DNA from: Microcaldota archaeon
Lineage (GTDB): Archaea; Micrarchaeota; Micrarchaeia; Norongarragalinales; UBA8480
DNA: 6,748 bases
Direction: 5' to 3'
Assembly: GCA_023246885.1 (NCBI GenBank)
Contig: JAHFHN010000044.1
Location: 1 to 6,748 of the forward strand
Positions 1 to 6,187 of the stretch are shown in pieces. A program made the translations under genes and the position numbers. Below the pieces are notes generated by a model, which saw nothing but the letters and a program-made list of their open reading frames with translations, was not told the origin of the DNA and made no database searches. Numbering within the stretch: position 1 is the stretch's first letter; every line of letters starts with the position of its first letter.

Positions 1-206
1 CCATTCGGAGACCTTGCTTTAAACACAACCGCTTCTTTACCTTCAGAAATCGGGTAATCTAAACCACTAATTACTTTAGCATTTTTCAAAAAACTGATTA
101 CGTAAATAGTTTTGTCATCTAGCACGTGCCCGGCTATCTTGTTTACGCCGTGTAATATTTTGTCCTCGCGCTTCGGGCGCTTGCGCTTTTCTAATCGTCT
201 AGCCAT
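1..206 (-). CDS. rio1: RIO1-type serine/threonine protein kinase/ATPase, N-terminal part (runs off the left edge)
   Basis: RIO1 is an atypical kinase/ATPase that acts in late maturation of the small ribosomal subunit in archaea and eukaryotes. The visible 68 residues start at an ATG (MARRLEKRKRPKRE), giving a strongly basic N-terminus. Residues about 53-64 (ISEGKEAVVFKA) match the flexible nucleotide-binding loop of RIO1, where the family has S-x-G-K-E-A before the beta-strand carrying the ATP-contacting lysine. The catalytic loop and metal-binding Asp lie outside the window. The gene starts 7 bases after the aIF1A stop, which suggests co-transcription; aIF1A followed by RIO1 is a recurrent archaeal order, often continuing into a KH-domain Pno1/Dim2-like gene. 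No convincing Shine-Dalgarno sequence precedes the ATG. RIO2 is less likely because its N-terminal winged helix is absent. Confidence 0.9.
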   Translation of the reverse strand, partial: MARRLEKRKRPKREDKILHGVNKIAGHVLDDKTIYVISFLKNAKVISGLDYPISEGKEAVVFKARSPN

Positions 207-213
207 AATTAGT

Positions 214-516
214 CTACGTTTTGATTATTCCCATTCGCTTGAGGTTATCTGCTTGCGATTTTGTATACCGGTAAGCAATGTCTGCTTTTTCGTTTGGTTC
301 AATTGACCATGGTTCAACTAGCACGTAGTCTCCTTCGATTACCCAAATGTGTTTTTTGATCTTGCCAGGCACCCTGCACATTCGTTCTTTGCCGTCAACA
401 CATTGTACTGTCATGCGTGCTCCGCCCATTAATTGCGTAACTACGCCAAGAACTTCGCCTTTTCTAGGTAAGCGCACTCTTGCTTCTGTTTGTCCTGTTG
501 GTCCATTATAAGTCAT
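214..516 (-). CDS. eif1A: Translation initiation factor aIF1A
   Basis: This 100-residue protein is the archaeal counterpart of eIF1A and bacterial IF1. It binds the small-subunit A site and helps aIF1, aIF2 and initiator tRNA find the start codon. The S1-like OB-fold spans about residues 13-75, with family-typical stretches RLPRKGEVLGVV (15-26), GKERMCRVPGKIKK (42-55), WVIEGDYVLVEPW (58-70) and, in the helical C-terminal part, KADIAYRYTKSQADNLK. Length is normal for the family. It lies 5 bases downstream of aIF2beta and 7 bases upstream of RIO1, so the three very probably share one mRNA. The 5-base gap leaves no separate promoter, and no Shine-Dalgarno motif is visible, so translation may be coupled to aIF2beta. 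Confidence 0.96.
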   Translation of the reverse strand: MTYNGPTGQTEARVRLPRKGEVLGVVTQLMGGARMTVQCVDGKERMCRVPGKIKKHIWVIEGDYVLVEPWSIEPNEKADIAYRYTKSQADNLKRMGIIKT

Positions 517-521
517 ATTTT

Positions 522-944
522 TTATTCACGCACTGGATTAACCGCACCACATGCTTCACATTTCAAAACTTTGCCATGGCGCTCGCCAGTTGACTGTAAG
601 TGAGTGTCTGGCTTGCCACATTGAGAGCAAAGCACTTGTGTTTTGCAGTATAAATTTAATTTTTCGTTTACTTGCTTATCGCGAAACTTTCCATGTAAAA
701 GTAATCGCCCGCCTTGTTGTAATTCCCCTGGAACTGCAAGTTCCTTGAATAGAAATCTAGAAACTTCTTCTGGCTTACGGCGTAATTTAGAACACGCGTT
801 TTCAAAATTTTTTACAATTGTTTTACTGCCTTGATTTAATACTTCAACAATAGGGCATTCAAATCGCTCGCCTGTAAAAGTGTTTTTTTTCGGCAACTTT
901 GCATACAAATTGTCCAGTAAAGCTTCGTAGTTGTAATTACTCAT
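522..944 (-). CDS. eif2b: Translation initiation factor aIF2 subunit beta
   Basis: The beta subunit of heterotrimeric aIF2, the GTPase complex that delivers Met-tRNAi to the small subunit. The 140-residue form begins MSNYNYEALLDNLYAKLP, matching the N-terminal helix that contacts aIF2gamma. A central alpha-beta domain follows (about 25-95, including GGRLLLHGKF at 78-87), then a C-terminal zinc ribbon with C106-x2-C109 and C129-x2-C132. The length is typical of archaeal aIF2beta. The frame extends 6 codons upstream to a GTG at 962, but the ATG at 944 is preferred: homologues begin near this helix, and a TATA-like box (969-977) lies about 29 bases upstream, as expected for a leaderless mRNA. 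It heads the tight aIF2beta-aIF1A-RIO1 unit. Conserved linkage of MCM and aIF2beta is known in some euryarchaea (recalled, not checked). Confidence 0.95.
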   Translation of the reverse strand: MSNYNYEALLDNLYAKLPKKNTFTGERFECPIVEVLNQGSKTIVKNFENACSKLRRKPEEVSRFLFKELAVPGELQQGGRLLLHGKFRDKQVNEKLNLYCKTQVLCSQCGKPDTHLQSTGERHGKVLKCEACGAVNPVRE

Positions 945-968
945 AGCTAAGAAGTTAGGCACTTGGTT

Positions 969-977
969 ATTAATAAA
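969..977 (-). promoter_or_regulatory. TATA-like box for the aIF2beta-aIF1A-RIO1 unit
   Basis: Read on the minus strand, the sequence is TTTATTAAT, centred about 29 bases before the ATG at 944. The same nine bases occur upstream of the surface-protein gene at 4151-4159. Archaeal TATA boxes sit about 25-28 bases before the transcription start, so transcription would begin at or next to the ATG. A run of eight A residues lies further upstream on this strand (987-994). No clear purine-rich BRE is seen. The site implies that the translation genes can be expressed independently of MCM. Confidence 0.5.
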
Positions 978-1026
978 GGTCGGCTATTTTTTTTCATTGG
1001 AGATTTTTCGGTTAGCAGTTCAGTCT

Positions 1027-1827
1027 TTAAAGAAGTATAGCAATTCCAATTCCGAGTAATGTTCCAAGGGTTATTGGCGGCAGTGCTGGCCAGTAGCCTC
1101 GGTGTTTTTCAAGGAACCACAGCAGTATCCCGATTCCTAAAATTGATCCAATTAAACCAAACGCTGCAGGTAATGAAAAGAGGAATATTTTTACTCCAAT
1201 TTTATTAGCAGCTACGATTAACATCGCTGGAATAACTAAATCGCCTGTGCCGAGTTCGAGTTTTTCTTTGTTACCTGTGATTTTTAACGAAAATGCAGCT
1301 TCGCGTTGGTTTAAATTTTTTGCAAGTGTCACCATGTGCTTAGTGTAAAAAACAGCAACTACGTCGTAAATTGCAAGTAAAGTTGCTAATATTGCTGCTG
1401 GTAAAATATCCAAGCTAGAGCCAAGTAATGCGCCAACTACAATCACTGTTGCGATTAAGAAGTATTGCCGCGTTTCAGGCCACTTTAGCCTAATTGCAAT
1501 TCCAATTATTGCCACTATTTCTGGAATTGGAAATACGAAAAATAAGTCAAGAAGGAGTTGAATTGCTGTGAATTGCATTAGTAACTCCAGCAAGCGAAAT
1601 AATATTTTGCCTTTATAGTACTTTAGCACCACTAGGAGAATAACGGCAAATACAACTATTGTTGCAAATAAAATGAATGAGTTGTCTGTACTGGCAGAGT
1701 TTTGTACAAATGAAACTGACTGTTCAATAAACTTTGTACCAAGGAGCAAAGCAGCTATTTGTACAAATGCGAATATCAAAAAAGTTTTTGTAATTACTTG
1801 TTTCAAAAAGACAAAACCGCCATACAA
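1027..1827 (-). CDS. Presenilin/SPP-like intramembrane aspartyl protease (GxGD family A22, archaeal PSH)
   Basis: A polytopic membrane protease predicted to cleave transmembrane segments or leftover signal peptides within the lipid bilayer. All three signature motifs of the presenilin/signal peptide peptidase family are present: Y154-D155 in helix 6, G193-T-G-D196 in helix 7, and P247-A-L249 in helix 9. D155 and D196 would be the catalytic pair. I count about nine hydrophobic segments (roughly 11-29, 51-69, 76-98, 100-112, 121-137, 139-160, 195-209, 212-236, 246-266), with a hydrophilic loop at 161-192 between the two catalytic helices. The chain ends immediately after helix 9. The 266-residue length is slightly short but close to archaeal homologues. 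The start is uncertain: this frame offers only TTG (1827, or 1806), while a well-placed ATG at 1823 is one frame off (see findings). The gene lies between MCM and aIF2beta. The natural substrate is unknown. Confidence 0.88.
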   Translation of the reverse strand: MYGGFVFLKQVITKTFLIFAFVQIAALLLGTKFIEQSVSFVQNSASTDNSFILFATIVVFAVILLVVLKYYKGKILFRLLELLMQFTAIQLLLDLFFVFPIPEIVAIIGIAIRLKWPETRQYFLIATVIVVGALLGSSLDILPAAILATLLAIYDVVAVFYTKHMVTLAKNLNQREAAFSLKITGNKEKLELGTGDLVIPAMLIVAANKIGVKIFLFSLPAAFGLIGSILGIGILLWFLEKHRGYWPALPPITLGTLLGIGIAILL

Positions 1828-1837
1828 TTGTAAACAC

Positions 1838-1890
1838 TGACTAGATAAAAATGGGTAAGTCGGCTGACTAGCTTAACCGAATTTTGACTA
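1838..1890. repeat. Three short TGACTA direct repeats in the MCM-protease gap
   Basis: The hexamer TGACTA (plus strand) occurs at 1838-1843, 1865-1870 and 1885-1890 within 53 bases. The first two copies extend to CTGACTAG. On the minus strand they read TAGTCA and flank the TATA-like box of the protease gene. They may be regulator-binding half sites or chance in an AT-rich gap; nothing beyond the repetition supports a function. Confidence 0.3.
1844..1851 (-). promoter_or_regulatory. TATA-like box for the presenilin-like protease gene
   Basis: The minus strand reads TTTTTATC here, centred about 25 bases upstream of an ATG at 1823 and about 21 bases upstream of the in-frame TTG at 1827. The spacing suits a leaderless transcript beginning at the ATG, although that ATG is not in the protease frame. 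The T5 run could alternatively be a weak transcription termination signal after MCM. Confidence 0.4.
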
Positions 1891-1899
1891 AATGGGTTT

Positions 1900-3981
1900 T
1901 CACCAGTCTGCTTTCTTTCTTGCTGTTTTAACTTGGCCCGGCCGAGGTTCGTATAAGTCGCCTTGTCGTTTTAAATCGTCAATCATTTTTCGGCAAGATG
2001 GTTCGTCTATGTTAACTGCTGCGCATTCTTTTACTACGTCGTCAACTTCCACTACGTCGAATTGTTTTTCGAGGCTGTTGATGACGTTGATTAATGTGCG
2101 TAGCTTGTCGACTTTGCTTTTAGGTTGGCCGATGTTAACTATGTCTGAGTCAATTACGCCGGTTTCTTTGTCCATGAAAATGTCATGTAAGACAAAAGAA
2201 ACAAGGCCAATTGCACGTTCAGCGTCTTGAAGTTCAACTTTTTGCGATAGCCGGACTTTTGCACTTGCTTCTGCTAATCTAATAACTCCTTCAACTTGAC
2301 GGGCGGTTATTGGAAACGTGTTGCTCTTTTTGCCAAGTTGGCGTAAGTCAATGTAAAATTCTTTGATTTTGTCAATTGCTTCTGGAGTTAATTGTGGAAA
2401 CACTGTTCGACGGGCATATGCAACATACTTGCGCAGGAATTCAGGTTCAAGTGGGGCAAGTATTTCGCTGTCAACTGGTACTTTTTCTTTTGATGCGCCA
2501 AGCGTGTGCCCAAGAACAATGTGTTCAACTAGTTTGCGGTCATGTGCTTCGTCTAAAATATCTCTAATAGCGAATATCAAATCAAACCTACTGATAAGTG
2601 TAGCTGGGATGTCGAATTGCGATGCTGGCGGTGTGTTTGGGTCAAAACGGCCAAATTTAGGATTTGCAGCTGCAAGTATAGCTGCCTTGGTTTGAAAAGT
2701 TGTTACCATTCCGGCTTTTGCAATACTGATTTTTTGCTGTTCCATTGCTTCGTGAAGTGCACTGCGGTCGTCGTCGGACATTTTGTCAAACTCGTCCATT
2801 AGCACCATTCCGCCTGAAGCAAGTACCATTGCACCTGCCTTGAGAATCCACCCGCCAGTTAACTCGTCTTTTTCTGCTGATGCAGTTAGACCGACTCCTG
2901 AGGTTCCTTTTCCACTTGTGAAAACGGCTTTAGGTGCTAAGCGTACAATGTATTGTAAAATCGCACTTTTTCCGATTCCAGGGTCTCCTATTAGCAAAAT
3001 GTGCGTGTCGTTTCTAATAGTGTGGCCGTCGGGAAGTCTTTTGTTGGGTGTCCCGCCAAATAGTTGAAGAGCAACCGCTTGCTTTAATTCATTATAACCA
3101 TAAATGCTCGGAGCAATGCTCTTGTTGATTTTTTCAAACACATCTGCTTTGCTTGCAAGTTCCTTTATGCGTTGTTCTTCTTCTTTTGAAATTTCAATTT
3201 CTTCAAACTCTTGTTGCATTTTATGCAAGTGAATTACGTCCATGTACTTGCTGTACACGCTGCTCTTGCCTTTGCCTTCTTTGTTTGGCTTCAAACGTAA
3301 AACGCCAGTTAAAACTAGTTTTTCCCCTGGCGATATCTTGTTTACTAAATCAGTCTCTAGCCACAAGTCAACGTGCGAAGTTGGCGAGTTACCCCTTAGC
3401 TTTTCAACTAATTCTTGTATACGCGCACGTTGCAAGTTAACGAATTCACTTTTTTCTTCAAGTAAATTAAAATGATTGCGGCCACACTTACACTGTGTCG
3501 GTGGCTTAATTGGCTCAGTTTTATCCGGGGTTGTTGTAGTAATTTGCCAACAATGTACGCATTCCCACAATGCAGTTTGCATTCTCGGATAAATGTCAGT
3601 AATCCAACTTACGGTTCCTTCAACCTTAATTATTTTATCAAGTTGACTTGCACCGAGGTTTTGCACTGAAGCACTGTAAACATCCGGCAAATTGAAAAGT
3701 CGTAATTTTGGCAAATAAAGTTCTTTTGCGATAATCAACGCGTGAGTATTAAGAGAACGCATTGCGTCCTCTGCAATTGGAATATACTTATCCGGATAAG
3801 CAACTAAATTATCCGCTAATTCTGGGTTAAACCGCTGTAATTCAGAATAGTCAAGCTCTAAACAAGGCTGTTGTGGAAATAGCGTTGCTAGTGTTGTCAA
3901 TTCTTCGTTTTTTCTTGTTGAGAAAAATTCTTCGAATTGAGCGTAAATTTCTTCGCGTTTAATTGTAACTGACTCTTCCAC
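1900..3981 (-). CDS. mcm: MCM replicative DNA helicase
   Basis: Hexameric 3'-5' DNA helicase that unwinds the replication fork in archaea, with GINS and Cdc45/RecJ-like partners. The 693 residues show the full architecture. The N-terminal helical and OB domain includes a zinc site with C141-x2-C144 and C164-x-C166; the second pair is separated by one residue rather than two. The AAA+ core has Walker A GDPGIGKS (332-339), Walker B with D396-E397, a pre-sensor-1 hairpin (about 417-430), sensor 1 N440, the arginine finger SRFD (464-467, R465) and a sensor-2 region ITARQVEG (558-565). The C-terminal part (about 625-685) looks like the usual winged helix. No intein interrupts the Walker A site. 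The start is GTG at 3981, supported by an upstream GAGGGAG. It is the first gene of the minus-strand block and diverges from the surface-protein gene. Confidence 0.97.
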   Translation of the reverse strand: MEESVTIKREEIYAQFEEFFSTRKNEELTTLATLFPQQPCLELDYSELQRFNPELADNLVAYPDKYIPIAEDAMRSLNTHALIIAKELYLPKLRLFNLPDVYSASVQNLGASQLDKIIKVEGTVSWITDIYPRMQTALWECVHCWQITTTTPDKTEPIKPPTQCKCGRNHFNLLEEKSEFVNLQRARIQELVEKLRGNSPTSHVDLWLETDLVNKISPGEKLVLTGVLRLKPNKEGKGKSSVYSKYMDVIHLHKMQQEFEEIEISKEEEQRIKELASKADVFEKINKSIAPSIYGYNELKQAVALQLFGGTPNKRLPDGHTIRNDTHILLIGDPGIGKSAILQYIVRLAPKAVFTSGKGTSGVGLTASAEKDELTGGWILKAGAMVLASGGMVLMDEFDKMSDDDRSALHEAMEQQKISIAKAGMVTTFQTKAAILAAANPKFGRFDPNTPPASQFDIPATLISRFDLIFAIRDILDEAHDRKLVEHIVLGHTLGASKEKVPVDSEILAPLEPEFLRKYVAYARRTVFPQLTPEAIDKIKEFYIDLRQLGKKSNTFPITARQVEGVIRLAEASAKVRLSQKVELQDAERAIGLVSFVLHDIFMDKETGVIDSDIVNIGQPKSKVDKLRTLINVINSLEKQFDVVEVDDVVKECAAVNIDEPSCRKMIDDLKRQGDLYEPRPGQVKTARKKADW

Positions 3982-3988
3982 CGGAATA

Positions 3989-3995
3989 CTCCCTC
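3989..3995 (-). promoter_or_regulatory. Ribosome binding site for MCM, supporting its GTG start
   Basis: The minus strand reads GAGGGAG, 7 bases before the GTG at 3981. It contains GAGG and GGAG, both complementary to the anti-Shine-Dalgarno end of archaeal 16S rRNA. It is the only convincing Shine-Dalgarno-like site in the window and selects GTG 3981 as the start. Confidence 0.5.
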
Positions 3996-4006
3996 TTTGC
4001 CGAAAT

Positions 4007-4019
4007 GCGCTTTACGCGC
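4007..4019. repeat. Small GC inverted repeat in the MCM leader
   Basis: GCGC-TTTAC-GCGC forms a 4-bp GC-only stem with a 5-base loop. It sits at or just after the predicted MCM transcription start (about 4018) and upstream of the ribosome binding site. It could be an operator or a leader hairpin; the arms are short enough to be chance. Confidence 0.25.
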
Positions 4020-4040
4020 TCTCACAGTTTACTCGCCTGG

Positions 4041-4048
4041 ATATTAAA
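4041..4048 (-). promoter_or_regulatory. TATA-like box for MCM
   Basis: The minus strand reads TTTAATAT, which would place the transcription start near 4018 and leave a leader of about 37 bases containing the ribosome binding site. This combination of a leader and a Shine-Dalgarno sequence differs from the apparently leaderless genes nearby. The remaining bases of the divergent region (about 4049-4130) show no recognisable element. Confidence 0.45.
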
Positions 4049-4131
4049 GCATTTTTTAGGGATTAGTGGAACACAGGGGGCATAACCTTTTCGCAACACG
4101 TCACTGCCGGTAAAACTAAACTACTAGGCAC

Positions 4132-4151
4132 AACCAAAAACCCCATTGGTT
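4132..4151. repeat. AACCAA/TTGGTT inverted repeat beside the surface-protein promoter
   Basis: AACCAA (4132-4137) and TTGGTT (4146-4151) are perfect inverted arms separated by 8 bases. The right arm touches the TATA-like box of the surface-protein gene, so a bound dimeric regulator would affect promoter access. There is no other support. Confidence 0.3.
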
Positions 4152-4159
4152 TTATTAAT
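4151..4159 (+). promoter_or_regulatory. TATA-like box for the surface-protein gene
   Basis: TTTATTAAT, identical to the box upstream of aIF2beta, is centred 24 bases before the ATG at 4179 and 36 bases before the ATG at 4191. The spacing favours a leaderless mRNA starting at or near 4179 and argues against the earlier in-frame TTG 4146 and ATG 4164, which overlap the box or lie too close to it. Confidence 0.5.
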
Positions 4160-4178
4160 ATCTATGTCGTTATACTGC

Positions 4179-6068
4179 ATGAGCTATCAAATGAAAAAAC
4201 TATTATTTTCTCCCCTATTTACGCCTATATTTCTATTTGTTTTATTTGGGCTATTTGCCTCAAACGCACTCGCTTTATCGAGTCTTTCTTGTTTTGAACC
4301 AGTTTCTCCACTTCCAACAACTACCTCTGCTGCGCCATTTTTCAAAATTGGTGCTGATGGCGCGTTTTATGTAATGGAACAAGTCGGTACGCCCGTAGGT
4401 AGTGGAAATGCAGTGCTTCACAAAAGCCTTGATGGCGTTTCGTGGTCGCCTGTTTCAGTTCCACTAACTCGCATAAATTCATTTGATTTACACCCTGATT
4501 CGAGTAATTCCGGCGTGTTGTTTGCAGGTGGAGTGAATGCATATGCTATATCAAAAGATGGCGGTCAAACTTGGGTTAGAAAAGGTGGAACCAGCGGAAC
4601 CTTAGGCGGAAGTTTCTCTTCTACGGCATTAAATACACAAAATAACAAGCAAATACTCGTAATTAACAGCTCAAATAGCTCAATTTATAGGCTAAACACA
4701 GTTACGGATAATTTAGATGTATTTAACCAAACCACTTGGAGCCCGCTTTTCTACAATATTACCTCTTATGGTGATAATGTTTACATAACTTACCGCTCTC
4801 CATCCGAGTCTTATCCGTTTTTAGTAATCTTATTTAACGCAACAAATCACGAATCATTCCCTGCTTCATACGCTGATGATTATACGACTGCTTGGCTACC
4901 GCTTTCAGATGGTTCATTTGTAATCGGAAACTCAAGTGGTAATGTCCTTAAGCACAACGCGACCTGGTCAGGGCCAATAGCTGAAATGGGCGCGCCAATT
5001 CTCTCATTTGTAGAACAAAGCGATAAAGTTTTAATATTCGCAAATTCAACCAATGCCGCAAGAGCACTCGCGGTTTACAATAAAGCTGATGCAAGTTTAT
5101 CTTACCTTGAACTTAATTCAACAACCGCTTCTCCTGACCTTTTACCTGTTCGCGGGTTAGTTAGCCCAACCGACAATAAGGTATACGTGATTGTTTGGAG
5201 AAATGACCCCAATCCATGGAGGCTATATACATTAAATCCAGCATGTAGTCCCTCGTTAAACAATGCGCCTGTAATTAATAGTTTACTCCCTCCAAGCAGC
5301 GCATCATATGACTTATACCGCCCTGTTCTCTTCAGCGTAAACGCATCTGATATTGACAATGACGCGCTAAGTTACAACTGGACTCAATTAACTGGCCCAA
5401 CTTTAAACGCATCTAGCCTAGCTAGTGGGGCGTTTAATGAATCTTCCTTTGAAATTAGTTTCTATGCTTCAGGAAACTACACTTTTTCAGTAACCGTAAC
5501 TGACAATGGCTCACCATCAGCAAGCGCGGTTTCCACTATTTCAGTAAACGTAGCTCGTGCAGAAGGAACTTGTGCCTCAAATTCTGAATGCAGTTCTGGC
5601 CAATCATGTGTACAAAATGAATGCGTAGCTGCTTCTGCACCTGCTTGTACATCCAACTCTCAATGTGCTGACAATGAACAGTGTTCGAACAATGCTTGCG
5701 TTGAAGTAACTTGCGGCACCGATAGTTTGCTGTACAACCACTCCTGTGTTCCACTTTCTTCTGTGAAGATTTGCGCAAATACTCCGCACGCTGAACCTGG
5801 AAGTTGTTGTAACGGACAATGGATGCCTGGACTAAGTCAATGCCCTGCGCCCATTAATGTAACCGGTTCTACTCCAACAGCGCAAAATCCAGTTGCTTTT
5901 GTGGATTCACTAACAAAAGGTGGCGCAAGTAACACGCTTCTACTTACCGGCGGTGCAGTGCTTTTACTGTTACTATTGGCGCTAGTTTACTTCTTATTCT
6001 TAAAGAAAAAACCACCAAGTGAAGACGAGCCAGTTGAAGAGTCTCTAAGCGAACAATCAGATAGGTAA
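4179..6068 (+). CDS. Secreted, membrane-anchored surface protein: Asp-box beta-propeller, PKD-like domain, Cys-rich repeats
   Basis: Function is not recognised; the architecture indicates a large extracellular protein held by one C-terminal helix. A signal peptide (about 1-32, ending ASNALA) is followed by a beta-strand-rich region (about 45-355) with Asp-box motifs SKDGGQTW (125-132) and a weaker SLDGVSW (83-89), as in BNR/sialidase-type propellers. A PKD/cadherin-like domain (about 363-460, DIDNDALSYNW at 391-401) comes next. Residues 465-507 hold two Cys motifs of identical spacing, and further Cys lie at 512, 523, 532, 543, 544 and 555. Residues about 585-607 form the transmembrane helix, followed by KKK and an acidic tail. 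About 17 N-x-S/T sequons suggest heavy N-glycosylation. The start is chosen at ATG 4179 from TATA spacing; ATG 4191 (MKKLLF) is a close alternative. Catalytic sialidase activity is not supported; adhesion or envelope roles are guesses. Confidence 0.8.
   Translation: MSYQMKKLLFSPLFTPIFLFVLFGLFASNALALSSLSCFEPVSPLPTTTSAAPFFKIGADGAFYVMEQVGTPVGSGNAVLHKSLDGVSWSPVSVPLTRINSFDLHPDSSNSGVLFAGGVNAYAISKDGGQTWVRKGGTSGTLGGSFSSTALNTQNNKQILVINSSNSSIYRLNTVTDNLDVFNQTTWSPLFYNITSYGDNVYITYRSPSESYPFLVILFNATNHESFPASYADDYTTAWLPLSDGSFVIGNSSGNVLKHNATWSGPIAEMGAPILSFVEQSDKVLIFANSTNAARALAVYNKADASLSYLELNSTTASPDLLPVRGLVSPTDNKVYVIVWRNDPNPWRLYTLNPACSPSLNNAPVINSLLPPSSASYDLYRPVLFSVNASDIDNDALSYNWTQLTGPTLNASSLASGAFNESSFEISFYASGNYTFSVTVTDNGSPSASAVSTISVNVARAEGTCASNSECSSGQSCVQNECVAASAPACTSNSQCADNEQCSNNACVEVTCGTDSLLYNHSCVPLSSVKICANTPHAEPGSCCNGQWMPGLSQCPAPINVTGSTPTAQNPVAFVDSLTKGGASNTLLLTGGAVLLLLLLALVYFLFLKKKPPSEDEPVEESLSEQSDR
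5571..5699 (+). repeat. Tandem Cys-rich motif pair within the surface protein
   Basis: Two 18-residue units, residues 465-482 and 490-507 (5571-5624 and 5646-5699), both follow C-x5-C-x5-C-x4-C and share S-N-S between the first two cysteines and a Val after the last. They resemble small disulphide-bonded EGF- or dickkopf-like modules common in secreted proteins. The DNA copies have diverged, so the duplication is old or was shuffled in. Confidence 0.75.
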
Positions 6069-6082
6069 AATTCGAGAAAAGG

Positions 6083-6109
6083 GGGCAATTGCCCTTATTT
6101 TCTATTTTT
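6083..6109 (+). terminator. Hairpin plus T-rich terminator after the surface-protein gene
   Basis: The 12-base perfect palindrome GGGCAATTGCCC (6083-6094) can form a short stem and is followed directly by a T-rich stretch to 6109, starting 15 bases after the stop codon. Archaeal termination depends mainly on T-rich non-template tracts, which this provides. Confidence 0.55.
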
Positions 6110-6160
6110 CGGTTTTTGTTCCACGCATGTAATCGGTTTTTTATTCTTTTAACTCCTTCA

Positions 6161-6168
6161 ATATTATT
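6161..6168 (+). promoter_or_regulatory. TATA-like box for isoleucyl-tRNA synthetase
   Basis: ATATTATT is centred about 23-24 bases before the ATG at 6188. The spacing again fits a leaderless or nearly leaderless mRNA. A second T-rich stretch at 6137-6150 is too distant to set the start unless there is a longer leader. No Shine-Dalgarno motif precedes the ATG. Confidence 0.4.
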
Positions 6169-6187
6169 TCCTTGAGCTTTGATTCGC

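Noticed and set aside
112..306. Plus-strand open frame of 64 codons
   Set aside because: It spans the end of aIF1A and the start of RIO1 on the opposite strand and shows no domain.
987..994. T8 run on the plus strand as a terminator
   Set aside because: No plus-strand gene precedes it; on the minus strand, where the genes lie, it is an A-tract and more likely part of the aIF2beta promoter region.
2967..2990. Intein insertion at the MCM Walker A site
   Set aside because: The motif GDPGIGKS is continuous and the whole protein has normal family length.
1892..3669. Several plus-strand open frames opposite MCM (for example 1892-2230, 2363-2695, 2783-3067, 3153-3440)
   Set aside because: They are antisense shadows of a complete MCM gene, have no recognisable domains and are Ser/Cys-rich as expected from antisense reading.
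4275..4295. Possible lipobox (SSLSC) at the surface-protein signal peptide, residues 34-38
   Set aside because: The -3 position is Ser rather than a Leu-type residue and the ALA site just before is a better signal peptidase site; C38 may instead form a disulphide, perhaps with C356.
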